Shown: positions 10,554-23,047 of the stretch, piece after piece | Numbering within the stretch: the first letter of the stretch is position 1 | How the letters are laid out: every line of letters starts with the position of its first letter | Assembly (NCBI GenBank): GCA_027886185.1 | Contig: WOAB01000689.1 | Coordinates: 5,332,001 to 5,396,000, forward strand | Length of the DNA: 64,000 nucleotides | Reading direction: 5' to 3' | Source: Rheum nobile | Lineage: Eukaryota; Streptophyta; Magnoliopsida; Caryophyllales; Polygonaceae | Made by a program: the position numbers and the translations under genes | Notes under the pieces: generated by a model | What the model saw: the letters and a program-made list of their open reading frames with translations, nothing else | Told to the model about the DNA's origin: nothing | The model's database searches: none

Positions 10554-13500
10554 CCATTACCTTCTGTCAACATATTTTACTACCTTGTTCAACAGGTAGA
10601 AAGACAGAAGATGGTGACAAATTCTATCAATTCTCACACAGATGAAGCTGCTTGTTCTGTTAACAATTACACAGGTAAACAGTACAAGGATCTTCAGAAG
10701 TTTTTCTACTCTAAAGATGGTTCCAAGAAGCCCAAATCAGACAGGGTTTGTGAGCATTGCCACATGAAGGGTCATAGCAAGGATAGATGCTACAAATTAC
10801 ATGGTTATCCTGACAATTGGAAGTTTAAAGACAAGAGGGCAAATGCAGCAGAACAGGAAGACACTCCTCTTGGAAATGGTTCTCAGAAAATGATTGATCC
10901 AATGTTGCTGTCTGTTTTGAGCAGAGAAGTGGCAAGAATGATGAAAGGTGATGATGAAGGTTCATCTAGGCATGCCAACTTGGCAGGTAAACTATCTTTC
11001 TCCATAGTCTTTAGTGCTAATTCTGATAATGCAAGCACTTGGATTATAGACACAGGGGCAACTGATCATATGATATATGATCCTGGCCTATTTTCTGAAA
11101 CAAGATGTTTATCTAAACCAATTCGTGTGGGTCTTCCTGATGGGACTATATTGATGGTTGAGACAGCTGGGTCAGTAAGGCTGGGACATAATTTAGTTTT
11201 GCAGGATATGCTGTATCTTCCTGGTTTCAAACATAACTTGCTTTCAATGACTAAGTTGGTTGATGATAGCAATTTATGTGGTTATATAGATCATAATCAA
11301 ATCTATTTTCAGGACTCTATCACTAAGGACACAGTGATCAAGGGAGAGAGATTAGGAGGTCTGTTTGTGCTGAAGTCCTTTGCAAGGAGATTGCCAGACT
11401 CAGGAATTCATCAACTGCATAGGATGTCAAATAAGAGTTTTGCTGCTCAGAACATAGAACTCATGTCTAAGCTTTTGCATGCACGCTTAGGTCACTGTTC
11501 AGCTAGTAAAATGCAACATTTACCATTGCCCAATTCTGAGAAAATGTATAATTTTTCATGTGAAAGTTGTATTCTTGCTAAGCAGTGTAAAGAACCTTTT
11601 TCCAGGAATGAATCAGTGGCTTCAAAACCTTTTGATCTTGTGCATTTAGATATTTGGGGGCCGTATAAAGTTCCTACATATACTGGTTGTTCCTATTTCT
11701 TGACAGTTGTGGATGATTCTACACGGTTTACTTGGATTTATCTTTTTAAATATAAATCTCAAGTCAAGGATATCATTCATGCTTTCCTTCAGTATGTTCA
11801 TACTCAGTTTGGTGCAGTTGTTACAACAATCAGAAGTGATAATGGCTCAGAATTTATGCAGCATTCTTGTCAAACTTTATTTGTTCAGAAAGGAATCATC
11901 CATCAGAAAAGTGTCCCAGGTAATCCTCAACAAAATGACAGGGTTGAAAGGAAGAATAGACACATCTTGGAAACAACCAGGGCTATGAGACTTCATGCCA
12001 ACCTTCCTATTCAATTTTGGGGTGATTGTGTATTAGCTGCTATCCATGTTATCAATCTGATGCCTAGTGTAGTTTTGAAATGGAAAATTCCTCATGAATT
12101 GCTATTTGGATCTCCTGCTTCTTATTCTGAATTAAGGGTATTGGGCTGTTTATGTTATGGCAAGCCAAGCACAATGCACAAAGACAAACTTGGTGCTCAA
12201 TCTAGAAACTGCATATTCCTTGGTTACCCTATGGGACAGAAAGGGTAAAAGTTATATGACATTGAGCAGAAATACACCTTTTCTTGTAGGGATGTTGTGT
12301 TTCACGAGGATTATTTTCCTTACAAGGATTTTACAGAGGTTACATCAGTTGATCAGCAACCAGAGTTACCTTTGGTCAATCCTGTAGCAGAATCAGATTT
12401 CACACTTCATACAGTACCTATTCAACCTTTGAATGCTCAAGGTTCTGAGATCATTCCAAATTTTGTAGTAGAATCCAGAGAATGTGCTAGTCATGCTTCC
12501 CCACCTCTGATGACACAACCTGATATTCAACCTGTTGCTCCTCTGGTTGCACCCACACAACAAGTTATTCCTATAAGACAGTCTACAAGAATAAGACAGC
12601 CACCTGTCAAACTTAAGAATTATGTCTATTTTGTTCCTACAGACTCACATCATTCAACTAAGTCATTCAATGTTGAGAAGATTTTTGACTTTACTGATTT
12701 CTCATCTGATTTTATTACATCTTTTGCCAATGCATGCTCAGTTGCTGAGCCAAGATCATATAGTCAAGCAAAAGGACAGTCTTGTTGGGAAGAAGCCATG
12801 TCCAAAGAGCTTCAAGCTCTTGAACACAACAAGACATGGATTTTGACTAGTTTGCCGAATGGGAAGAAAGTAGTAGGGTCAAAGTGGGTTTTCAAGGTGA
12901 AATATAGACAAGATGGTTCAGTAGAGAGGTACAAAGTCCGTCTGGTGGCAAAAGGGTATAACCAGGTAGAGGGAAAGGACTACAAATACACTTTTTCTCT
13001 TGTTGCCAAACTTGCCACAGTCAGAGTTTTGATTGCACTTTCTACTGTGAAGCTCTGGGATGTACATCAACTTGATATCAATAATGCATTTCTGCATGGA
13101 TATCTTGATGAAGAAGTATACATGACTCCACCTGAGGGTTATTTGCATGCTAAGGAAGGGCAGGTTTGTAAGCTTCAACGTTCTCTTTATGGCCTCAAAC
13201 AGGCCTCACGTCAATGGAATGTAGAATTGACAGTTTTTTTATCAACATGGGCTATGTTCAATCCAGACAGGACTACTCATTATTTGTGAGAAAAATCTAA
13301 TGATCTGATTGCTATAGCTCTTGTTTATGTGGATGATTTGTTGTTGACTGGAAATGATACTCACATGATCTCTCAGACAAAGGCAGGACTGGATGCCGCT
13401 TTTACCATTAAAGATCTGGGTCTGGTTAGATTTTTTTTTGGGACTTGAGATTGCAAGATCCAAAACTGGCACCATCATCAATCAAAGAAAGTATATATTG

Positions 13501-14286
13501 GACATAATTAGTGACATGAACATGATGGACTGCAGAACCACATCTTTTCCTCTTCCTAGAGGTTTAGCACTCTCTACCGATGAAGGGGATATCTTGAAGG
13601 AACTAGAGGTTTATAGAAGACTGATAGGTAGATTGGTTTATCTGAACATTACACGGCCAGATTTGTCTTATTCAGTACAACATCTCAGTCAGTTCTTAAG
13701 CTGCCCAAGAGAGCCACACCTTCAAGCAGCCCTACATGTGGTAAGGTATTTGAAAAGCACCTTAAACTAGGGGCTATTTTATCCTGCTGCTTCAGATTTG
13801 TCAGTACAAAGTTATAGTGATGCAGACTGGGCTGCTTGCAAGTTCTCTGCACGATCCATTAGTGGGTATTGTGTTTTTCTTGGAAAATGTTTAGTTTCTT
13901 GGAAGACTAAGAAACAAAAGACAGTTTCAAAATCATCTGCGGAATCCGAATATAGGAGTATAACTTTTACATCCAGTGAAGTGGTTTGGTTACATGGATT
14001 GCTCAAAGATTTACATGTGACAATTTCACTTCCAATCACTTTACATTGTGACAACAAGGCTGCTCAGCACATTGCCGCCAACCCTGTGTTCCATGAGCGG
14101 ACGAAGCACTTGAACATCGATTGTCACTATGTTAGAGACAAGGTGACAGAAGGTTTCCTTCAGACAGCACATGTGAGTTCAAGACTTCAGCTGGCTGGTC
14201 TTCTTACCAAAGCTCTAGGGGAAGATCAACATAAATTCCTTTCCTTCAAGCTTGGCCTTGTTGATGTTCCACCAAGTCCAGCTTGA
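10554..14286 (+). pseudogene. Copia element 1 polyprotein: zinc knuckle, PR, INT, RT, RNase H
   Basis: The same frame as Gag continues through a zinc knuckle (CEHCHMKGHSKDRC at about 10749), protease (WIIDTGATDHM at about 11040), integrase with HLDIWGP, IRSDNGSEF and QQNDRVERK (the usual G of QQNGRVER is D), and RT (KWVFKVKYRQDGSVERYK, then YVDDLLLTGND at about 13327). RNase H carries SDADWA, SSAESEYRS and HERTKHLNIDCHYVRD, ending in a TGA at 14284-14286. Stops lie at 12246-12248, 13287-13289 and 13768-13770. One frameshift falls in the T9 run near 13431-13439, just before FFLGLEIARS. It is recently decayed and not functional as is. Confidence 0.9.
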
Positions 14287-14294
14287 GGGGGGTA

Positions 14295-14476
14295 TATGAG
14301 ATAGATTGGGCCTTAGGTATATAAGCCCATGTAAGGACATAACAGAACTTGAGTTCGTTGTAACAGATTATGTGATTCCAGATTGAGCTCTCTTGAGCAT
14401 TGTATCTTCTTTCTTCCTTCTTATCAATGGAGGTTGGATTCTTCTTCTTCTATCTGTGAATCGAGCTAATCTTACA
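14295..14476 (+). repeat. 3' LTR of copia element 1
   Basis: It begins TATGAGATAG after the polypurine tract and ends AATCTTACA, followed by the cataa target duplication. It has the same 182-bp length as the 5' LTR. Most differences from it are T/C changes. Confidence 0.9.
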
Positions 14477-14481
14477 CATAA

Positions 14482-15078
14482 TGACTCTCAATATTGACTA
14501 TGTGTTAACTATCATTGGCCATCATTGACTAACGTTGAACTGGCATTTATCGGTCACATGAACATTGTAGTGATGTGCATCACATTGCCAATAAATGTAC
14601 AACGTAGCAATAAACAAATGTGCATTGTAGTGATTGATGTACACTATAGCGATATTGCATCGTTTACAAATAAATGTACATTCTACTACAATCAAATGTG
14701 CATCACAATATGCGTGTGCATTAACATTACACTAGAATATGCATTGTAAGCACAATTTACATGTGAAGAAGCAATGTTCGCACATGCCCATAGAAATTAA
14801 ATTATATAAATTGAGGAATGTCTCAGAAAAATCTGAAAAGAAATTCTATCTTAATTTTATTTTACAGAGTTTAACCCTTTAAGGGTTTGTTTTAAAAAAT
14901 CTATTAGGAGTATTATAAGTAATCAAATATGCATCACTATAATTATAAAAGATTATATTTAGTAATTTTACAGTAATTTTTCTAATAATATTAAGTATCA
15001 TGTTTCCATATTGTATATGTAGTATTGTTCAAATTTGAATATTTTTCACTATGAACAATATTGTTTTGAGTTGGTAGT
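14482..15078. other. Intergenic AT-rich spacer between two copia elements
   Basis: About 600 bp with no supported gene. The first 250 bp hold many short related phrases (acattgtagtgatgtgcatca, aaatgtgcattgtagtgat, aaatgtgcatcaca). They look like a degenerate tandem repeat, but I cannot define a unit. Confidence 0.5.
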
Positions 15079-15291
15079 TATATGATATATGGTTGGGCTT
15101 TATATTTGGGCCGGTTATGTTTGTTGTTAGGCCCAGTTACTAGCTATTAGTTAGTTGTTAGAGTAAGCTTGCTTAGCTTTATAAGCTCGGTAGTTAGTTG
15201 TAATTAAGTTTGTTATGATCAATAGAGAGAGAGTTTTCTCGTTTTCTTTCTGTGGTTTCAGAAGATATTTTCTAGTTCCATCTTATTGAAA
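15079..15291 (+). repeat. 5' LTR of copia element 2
   Basis: 213 bp, TATATGATATATGG...CTTATTGAAA. A TTTATAAG box lies near 15178. It is directly followed by the PBS. The 3' terminal dinucleotide is AA, which is unusual. Confidence 0.85.
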
Positions 15292-15391
15292 TGGTATCAG
15301 AGCGCGGTGTTTTTGTTTGATCAATCGATCGATTGAACTTTTTTTTTTCTTGTGGATTAAGATCTTCTTGTGAGGAAGATTTACATGAATC

Positions 15392-16608
15392 ATGGATGGA
15401 ATCGAGGAAGAGATTGGGGACAATGGAAGACGGAGAATTCCCGGTTTCGCTGATGGAGGCGGCCAGAACAAGAACAGCTACAACGATCCATTATTTCTCT
15501 CGAATTCAAATCATCCAGGGACACAGATTGTGTCAACACATTTCAATGGATCTAATTTCACTTCTTGGAGCAGAGGAGTTCGAATGGCCTTAGGATCGAA
15601 GATGAAGTTGGGATATATCGACGGAACTTGTCAAATTTCGGCCGATGATGAAGAGAAACGAGCGATGTGGATTCGATCAGATTATATGATCCGATGTTGG
15701 ATCATCAACTCCATGATAAGCGAGATTGCCGATGGATTTATGCATATTCAATCCGCGAAGGAGCTCTGGAATGAGGTACTTGAGCGATTTTCTGAATCTA
15801 ATGCACCACTTGTTTATCAATTACAGAAGGATTTATCAAACATTAAGCAAGAAAATATGAGTATGGTGACATATTATGGAAAGATCAAAAAGATATGGGA
15901 TGAATTACAGCTTTTGGATGGAATTCCATTTTGTGAGTGTGGAGCACTCGAGCATTGTAATTGTCTTTTGTTAAAGAAAATGCTTGATTGGGAACAGAAA
16001 ACTAGAGTGTTATAGTTTTTAATGGGATTGAACTAAGGATGGATAAAAGTAGACCGGACCGGACCGGATCGTAAATTTACGGTCCGGTCTATGGTTCGGG
16101 AATTTTACATTTTCGGACCGGTCGGACCGTAAAAATTAAAAAAAATGTTTAAAACATTTTTGGGAGTAGTTTTTACGGTCCGGTCCATAATTTTTACGGT
16201 CCGGTCTGGTCCAGACCGTAATTTTTACGGTCTGGTCCGGTCCGTAATCAAACCCTTTAAATGCCGAAAAATATAAAATCCGGTCTTCCCGGTCCGGACC
16301 GTGGACCGGACTGTAAAGGACCGGACCGTTACGGTCCGGTCCACGGTCCATACTTTAAAATGTTTACGGTCTGGACCGGACCGTACGTGTTCAGTCCGGA
16401 CCGGATGCCCATCCTTAGATTGAACGATTGCTATGAACATGTTAGAAGTAATATTTTGTCACTGGAACCATTACCTGGAGTGAATAAGGTGTTTCAAATG
16501 GTTATGAGGATTGAAAGGCAGAAGGAAATCACAAGTGCAGAAAACATGTCTCAAGATTCAGTTGCATTTACTGTTAATAGATTTTCTAAGGGAGAAATCA
16601 TGAAGTAA
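15392..16608 (+). pseudogene. Copia element 2 Gag, interrupted by a MITE
   Basis: The frame opens MDGIEEEIGDNGRR and lacks the SR-rich extension of element 1. UBN2-type Gag motifs follow (NGSNFTSWSRGVRMALGS, IDGTCQ, WIINSM, LWNEVLERFSES). A TAG at 16013-16015 precedes FLMGLN. The MITE then splits the frame, and DCYEHVRSNILSLEPLPG resumes at about 16426. Removing the MITE plus one 8-bp duplication makes the two halves run in phase, so the insertion came after the Gag frame was established. A TAA at 16606-16608 ends the second half. Confidence 0.85.
16034..16417. mobile_element. hAT-like MITE, 384 bp, inserted in copia Gag
   Basis: A perfect 9-bp TIR (TAAGGATGG ... CCATCCTTA) is bounded by an exact 8-bp target duplication, gattgaac (16026-16033 and 16418-16425). 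The interior is built almost entirely of GGACCGG / CCGGTCC motifs and ACGGTC variants in both orientations, so the whole element can fold on itself. It has no coding capacity; small ORFs across it are products of the repeats. The host frame is restored when it is removed. Confidence 0.92.
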
Positions 16609-16691
16609 CAAGACAATATGATTCTGGGAGAAAGGATCAATAAACTGGAAGGAGAGAGTATTCCAGAGACAGAATTGATAAAAGGGATCTA

Positions 16692-19600
16692 AAGTGCACA
16701 CATTGTGGTGCACGAGGGCATGTTAAAGAGACATGTTTCAAGATCATTGGCTACCCTGAGTGGTACAAAGGTTACAAGGATCAACAAGGTACAAATTTTG
16801 CAGCAAATATTTAGGATGTTCACATGGAGGATCATCCTCTTGAGTTTGGTGAAGGTTCTGGCTCACACACACAATTGGATCCTTCAATGGTAAATGTTGT
16901 ATTTCAAGAGATTGTCAAGATGATCAAAGGGAAAGGAGTGATGGACAACTCAGATGGTTCAGCTCAGGCATTTGTTAATTTTGCAGGTAATCTCAACACT
17001 TCTCTTGTTGACACATTACATACTCATGATAGGTTTACATGGATCATAGATTCTGGAGCAACATATCATATTGCATTTGATCATGCTTTATTCATTGATA
17101 TGCATAAGCTGGATAAAGTCATCTTTGTGGCATTACCTGATGGAACTACTAAGACAGTGCAGTACACTGGAACAGTTAGAATCACACCTCAATTGATATT
17201 GCATAGAGTGTTATTTGTGCCAGATTTCAAGCACAACTTGATGTCAGTTTCTAGATTGGTTAGTGGGAAGGCAGTGGAAGTTTTATTTGATGAAATGCAT
17301 TGTATATTGAAGGGCCATACTAGTCATGAAAGATTGACCTCAGTCCCTGTTCCAGGAGGACTTTATAAACTGCAAGTTGAACCAGTGGATACTGTGGCAT
17401 TTCTAAAGCTTCTAGTTCTAATAAGTCATCAGCTTATGCATGTAATATAGATGACAAGTTACTTTTGTATCATGCCAGATTTGGACATACATCATTGTCA
17501 AAGATGAAACACATTCCTTCTTGTAATTGCTCAGACATTGAGAGTTTGAATTATGAATGTTGTGTCTTGGGCCTCTTGGCTAAACATCATAGATTATCTT
17601 TTCCTAGAAGTTCCTCTCTTGCTTCAGCTGTGTTTTAGTTAGTTCACATGGATCTTTGGGGACCTTATAAGGTTTCTGCTATTGATGGGGCAAGGTATTT
17701 TCTAACCATAGTAGATGATTGTTCCTGGGGAACTTGGACATACTTATTATAGAATAAGTTGCAGGTGTTTAAAGTGATCCAAGGTTTTATGGCCTATGTT
17801 GAAAATCATTTCAAAACTTCAGTCCAGACTATCAGGACAGACAATGGTATTGAATTCACTCAATCATCTTGTCAATATTTCTTTAGAATGAAAGGTATTC
17901 TTCATCAGAGGTCTGCACCTGGGGTTCCTGAACAGAATTCTCGAGTAGAGAGAAAGCACAGACACTTAGTAGAGACTGCTAGAGCTATCAGACTGCATAC
18001 TGCATTACCTATTAAGTTCTGGGGATACTGCATATTGGCTACTACTTCTATTATCAACAAGTTGCCATCTTCTGTTCTCAGTTGGAAGACTCCATTCGAG
18101 GTATTGTTTAACACTAAACCTGTCTATGATGATATGAGAGTTATTGGCTCTCTTTGTTTTGCTTTATCTCTTAAAACCACTAGAGATAAATTTGCTCCTA
18201 AGGCAAGAAAGTGCATATTCATTGGGTATCCTCCAAGGCAGAAAGCATACAGATTGTATGATTTGGACACTCATACTATTTTTGTGGCTAGACATGTTGT
18301 ATTCCATGAGCACATTTTGCCTTTTAAGGCCAATCCTTCTTTGCCACCTTCACCCATTCCACATCAACTGCCTTTAGTCAATCCTGCTTCAGGATTTGAT
18401 GACTACTCTTCACATCCTATTTCTACCAGTCAGTCATCACCAATTCCTTCTCCTCCTTCTATTCTTCATTCTCCTTCACCTCTTCCTGCTTTTTCTCCTT
18501 CTTCTCCTATTCCTTCTCCTTCACATAACATTATACCTCGTCGTTCTACCCGACCACATAATCCTCCCTCTCATTTACAAGATTTTCAGTGCCCCACCAT
18601 TGCTCCAAGTTTATCTGTTTCCAATTCATTCTTGGTTTACCAAGATTTTTCTCATCTATCTGACAGTTATGTTAGCTCATTGTTTAATGTGTTCACTACC
18701 TTTGAACCTCATTCATATGATCAAGCCAAGGATCATCCAGCTTGGGTAGAGGCTATGAACAAGGAGCTCACTGCCTTGGAAAGTAACAACACATGACAAG
18801 TTACCTCTCTTCCACCTGGGAAGAAAGCTATTGGCTCTAAGTGGATTTTCAAGATCAAATACAGAGCTAATGGTGAGGTTGAACGATATAAGGCTCGATT
18901 GGTTGCTAAGGGTTATAATCAGGTCAAGGACAAAGATTATAAGCAGACTTTTTCCCATGTCGCCAAGTTCAGTACAGTAAGGGTGATTCTTGTTTTGGCT
19001 TCTGCTAGACACTGGGATTTGCATCAGCTTGATATAAACAATGCATTTCTTCATGGTTTCCTGGATGAAGAAGTGTTCATGACTCCTCCACTTGGTTATA
19101 CTAAAGCTGAAAAGGGGCAGGTTTGTCGACTCACTAGGTCTCTTTATGGTTTAAAGTAGGCAAGTCGTCGGTGGAACATTGAGCTTACCAAACACTTGTT
19201 GCAGCTTGGCTTTGTTTAGTCTAAACATGACTATTCTCTCTTTACCAGAACTGCTTCAGGTCAGTTCACTCTGGCTCTTGTTTATGTTGATGACATGCTT
19301 CTTACCGGCACATTTGTTGCACACATCCAGCAAGTTAAAGAATCTTTGCATGAAGCTTTTACTATCAAAGACCTTGGACTTGCTCGTTAATTTTTAGGCA
19401 TGGAAATTGCTCATTTATCTTCTGGTATTCTTCTCAATCAACGGAAGTATGTTCTAGATATTCTTACAGATACCGGTATGACAAAATGCAAGCCTGATGC
19501 ATTTCCTATGCAACGCAACACTAAGTTGTCTATTGGTGAGGGAGAAGTATTGCCTGATCCAGAATCCTATAGACGCATTGTGGGTCGTCTATTATATCTC

Positions 19601-20242
19601 ACCTTGACTCGCCCTGACATTTGCTACACAGTTCAACAATTGAGTCAATTTTTGGCATGTCCTCGCCTTCCTCATTATCAAGCTGCCACATACCTGCTCT
19701 GCTATGTAAAAGGCACATTCAACATGTCCCTTTCATATCCTGCTTCTTCTAATCTTCAGGTTACTGCCTACACTGATGCAGATTGGGGAAGTTGTTCTTT
19801 CACTGGAAAGTCCTTGACAGGTTATTGTGTTTTTCTTGGTTCTTCTCTTGTATCCTGGAAAACCAAGAAACAGAAAACTGTTTCCAAGTCTTCTGCTGAG
19901 AGCGAGTATCGTAGTATGTCTCAGGCTGCAGCTGAATTAGTCTGGATTCAAGGCCTGCTTACTGATCTTGGTTTGTCAATCTCTTTGCCTATTACTCTGC
20001 ACTGCGACAACAAAGCAACTCAACACTTAGCTGCCAACCCCGTTTTTCATGAGAGAACCAAACACCTGCGTATTGACTGCCATTTTGTTCGTGATATGGT
20101 GCAAGATGGTTTCCTTTGCACAATTCATTTGCCAACCACACTCCAGCTTGCTGATCTTTTCACCAAGGCATTAGGTGCTCATCAGCATAGGTTTCTTTCG
20201 TCCAAGCTTGGACTGGTGTTTCCAATCTCCTGTCCCGCTTGA
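16692..20242 (+). pseudogene. Copia element 2 polyprotein remnant: zinc knuckle to RNase H
   Basis: The order is zinc knuckle CTHCGARGHVKETC (about 16695), protease WIIDSGATYHI (about 17041), integrase HMDLWGP, RTDNGIEF and EQNSRVERK, RT with YVDDMLLTG (about 19283), and RNase H with TDADWGSC, SSAESEYRS, HERTKHLRIDCHFVRD and a TGA at 20240-20242. In-frame stops include VF*LVH near 17638, LL*NKL near 17752, TGA at 18794-18796, TAG at about 19157, TAG near 19218 and TAA near 19388. Frameshifts occur before 16692 and near 17402. Several stops fit C-to-T or G-to-A change of Gln or Trp codons, as expected from cytosine methylation. Confidence 0.88.
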
Positions 20243-20250
20243 GGGGGGGA

Positions 20251-20463
20251 TATAGGATATATGGTTGGGCTTTATATTTGGGCCGGTTATATTTGTTGTT
20301 AGGCCCGGTTACTAGCTATTAGTTAGTTGTTAGAGTAAGCTTGCTTAGCTTTATATGCTCGGTAGTTAGTTGTAAATAAGTTTGTTATGATCAATAGAGA
20401 GAGAGTTTTCTCGTTTTCTTTCTGTGGTTTCAGAAGATATTTTCTAGTTCCATCTTATTGAAA
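20251..20463 (+). repeat. 3' LTR of copia element 2
   Basis: 213 bp, preceded by the polypurine tract and ending CTTATTGAAA. It matches the 5' LTR at all but about five positions. The UXT gene ends 418 bp further on, convergent with this element. Confidence 0.85.
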
Positions 20464-20881
20464 GTACGTAGTAGTCCATCTTATAGTCGAAGGTGCATAT
20501 ATTGTTGTATTGATTTGAAGATTGGCAATGTTGTGTACGTAGTTAAATGATTTTTCTAGTTGTAGTCATAAATAATAGTTCAATAATTATAATCGATGTT
20601 AACCCGGGTTGAGTTCTACATCAAGCAATGCAAAGCTGCTTGAGTCATTTTGGGTACAAGTGTGGTTTTAAAATTGGTAGCTCACTAGTACAGTCTTATA
20701 AATCATGATGCATGGGAGAAGACAGAAACTTAAAACTGGTAGGAGGAAGATATCAGTTAGGCCGAAAGGATCAAAACTTATTTGGGCTCATTCATGTTTG
20801 AATACATGTAGTGTGTATGTGAATCATACAAACTTGTACCTGAATACAACAAACTCGAATTTCAAAGCTAATTAGCAAAGA

Positions 20882-22531
20882 CTACACAAGTGAGTCTTTT
20901 GTCGACTTCTTGGCGTCTAGACCCTCTTTATCCTGCTGCCCAGTGTTCATCTTCGCACCCAAAAGCGGCGAATTCTCCTTATCTCTCGCCTGCGCCAAAC
21001 AATATATCCAACAACACATGTTTGCTTCTTCTTATGAATTATAATCAGTTGTAATTATGTGTACGTACATCTAATTAAACCCAAAAAAAAGAAAAAGTGT
21101 ACGTACCTGATTGACCGAAGAGAGATCGACAAGAGACTTTTTCTTGTGCTCGTTTGTGCAGAAGTAGGAGTAGAAGCCCATGCCAACAACAGCTATGGTT
21201 ATCCCAATGATGTTCCTCTGGGTGAAAGGGTCATGCAACAGCGTGTAGCCGAAGCCGAGCACGAGGCACGTCTTCAGGTGACCCAACACTTGGTATGTAA
21301 CAGGGGATGTCTTCCCAATCACCAGGAATGTGCTGAAGTTCACCGACACCGCTATCACGCACGACAGCACGATGAAACTCTGTCCATGAAAACTATGTTA
21401 TTTACTGCTCATATTGTTACCAATTGGTAAAAGCGGGTTTGATAGGAAAGGCGGGGAAGACGTACAATAACGATGGGGGAGTACTTGTAAGCAAACACAT
21501 TTTTGTGGGTGAGCATTTGATCCACCAGAGGCCCGGATACAAACAGAACAGCTGCCTGGAATGGCGCCGACTGATACAGGAGTTGCGTCGACGACACGTT
21601 TAGCCTCTTTTGTATGGTGTTTGTCAACTGTTTTTCATCACCAAATCAAGCCATAAGAAAATAAATAAATCAGAACATATGCATATCAGTAAAAAAAAAA
21701 AAATGAACATACGATTTGTCCAACGCAAGTTGTTACGATGGCGAGAAGGGAAAGAATCGTCCCCAGGAAATTAAGCTGCAGATCAGTGATAGAAGCGACC
21801 CCAACTCCGATCAACAAAATGAACAACGAGAACTTGATCTTCCGGCTAAAAATACAGAACAAAGTGCTTATGTGTAAATTAAAGTGATCAATCAAGTATA
21901 AGAAGTTGCAAGTTACCTGAACTGCTTTTTCAAGAAAGCGGTTTCCAACAACACTGTGAAAGGTATTATTGCAAGTTTTGTCATCTGCTTGTATGCAAAA
22001 TCACACATTAATTAACACAGAAATTGGTGTTAAGTTGACAAGGTAAAAGCAAATGAAGTACCCACTTGGTAAAATCCAATGGAGTTGAATCCCAAGCTGA
22101 GGTTGAGCAGTCCTATAGAAACCCCATTGAGTATGCCAAAGAGCACCACAGTCTTCATGTCAACAGACTTGCTCTCGAAAAAGTTGAAGCGTTGCGCCAT
22201 GTGCAGCGTGCAGTAAGTCACCATTAGGTGCCAACTAGTGAGGGTTGTAGCTGCAAAACCAACACAACTCGTACTCTACCACTAAAGTCATCTGCTTATA
22301 TATAGATTCCATCCTAAAACCAAATGGCAATAAGAACTGGACTTCATCTGCTTACACATTTGGCTCCAAGAAATCCAAAATTAAGAAGTTATAATTAAAG
22401 GGTGACGTACCAAAGGGGAAGCCAAGGTTACTCATGAGGGCCTTGTTGCATATGACAATGGAGACTGATGATGCCACTGAGAGGAACAAGGCGCCCACCA
22501 CACCCAGCTGCAAGTTTGACGTCTCCCCCAT
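20882..22531 (-). CDS. UXT: UDP-xylose transporter (UXT type), 7 exons
   Basis: Coding exons (minus): 22531-22411, 22250-22066, 21984-21917, 21845-21713, 21627-21466, 21379-21107, 20989-20882. Junctions are GT-AG with matching phases, giving 349 aa. This is a nucleotide-sugar transporter of the DMT/TPT family, expected to carry UDP-xylose from the cytosol into the Golgi lumen for xylan and xyloglucan synthesis. Signature stretches are SVSIVICNKALMSNLGFPFATT, TSWHLMVTYC, GFNSIGFYQMTKLAIIPFT, STQLLYQSAPFQA and GKTSPVTYQVLGHLKT. About ten hydrophobic segments are seen, with a short charged C-terminal tail (residues 305-349, Lys-rich). The start Met (MGETSNLQLG) is where family proteins begin. 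No lesion seen. UXT rather than UDP-rhamnose/galactose transporter is called from the overall match to UXT1-3 as I remember them. Confidence 0.92.
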
Positions 22532-23004
22532 CTCCTAATTGCAATTCACAATGCAAGAATCTTATTTTAGATTCAGAAGTTGCAACATTTTGCAAAAACT
22601 AAGATTGTATTTTTGCATTACTTTTTTTACATTGATGCATATGTAATTAGAACATTGCTGAATCTGATCAAAGTGTTACCTTGAACTCAAATTGTGTTGT
22701 GAATTGTTGAAAGAGTGTCAAATTACAAAGTTTCCTAGCCTGAATGCGCGCATAGTACAAGTAGTATGTAGCAAATTAATCATGTGGAGATGGATAATAT
22801 GCAGATAAAAAGCAGAAATTGATGAATCTGATCACCTTAATTACCGGCCTACGAGCAGTGATGATCTAGAAATTAACCAAGATATCTGATCTGAGGCTCT
22901 ACACAAGTGTGATGAATGATGATAGTGAAGAAATGAGGAATGGGAGATTTGAGGTCGGCCTCACACAGAGAGCTATATAGACAGGCCAGGGTATTTAACT
23001 CACT

Positions 23005-23047
<43 letters not shown>

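Larger units (their letters stand above)
9391..14476 (+). mobile_element. Copia element 1, complete LTR retrotransposon (Ale/Retrofit-like)
   Basis: Two 182-bp LTRs (9391-9572 and 14295-14476) differ at about 8 positions (roughly 4%). They are flanked by an exact 5-bp duplication, cataa (9386-9390 and 14477-14481). A tRNA-Met primer-binding site follows the left LTR, and a GAGGGGGGTA polypurine tract precedes the right one. The order Gag, protease, integrase, reverse transcriptase and RNase H is Ty1/copia. Short LTRs and the Gag type suggest the Ale/Retrofit lineage (tentative). The coding region has four in-frame stops and one frameshift, so it is non-autonomous now. It lies just upstream of the NCRK leader. 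Confidence 0.95.
15079..20463 (+). mobile_element. Copia element 2, complete but degenerate LTR retrotransposon
   Basis: The two 213-bp LTRs are 15079-15291 and 20251-20463, with about 5 differences (roughly 2%). They begin TATATGATATATGG / TATAGGATATATGG and end TTATTGAAA. The PBS TGGTATCAGAGC directly follows the left LTR (15292-15303), and a GAGGGGGGGA polypurine tract precedes the right one. Flanks are gtagt on the left and gtacg on the right, not an exact target duplication. The domains are the same as in element 1, and it belongs to the same broad lineage. A 384-bp hAT-like MITE is inserted in Gag. At least eight stops and two frameshifts are visible. Confidence 0.93.

Noticed and set aside
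16136..16440. Minus- and plus-strand ORFs rich in GPDR/RTGP across the MITE
   Set aside because: They are products of translating the GGACCGG repeats and are not genes.
15074..20468. Target-site duplication for copia element 2
   Set aside because: The flanks gtagt and gtacg agree at only the first three of five bases. The element is supported by its LTRs and PBS, not by a TSD.
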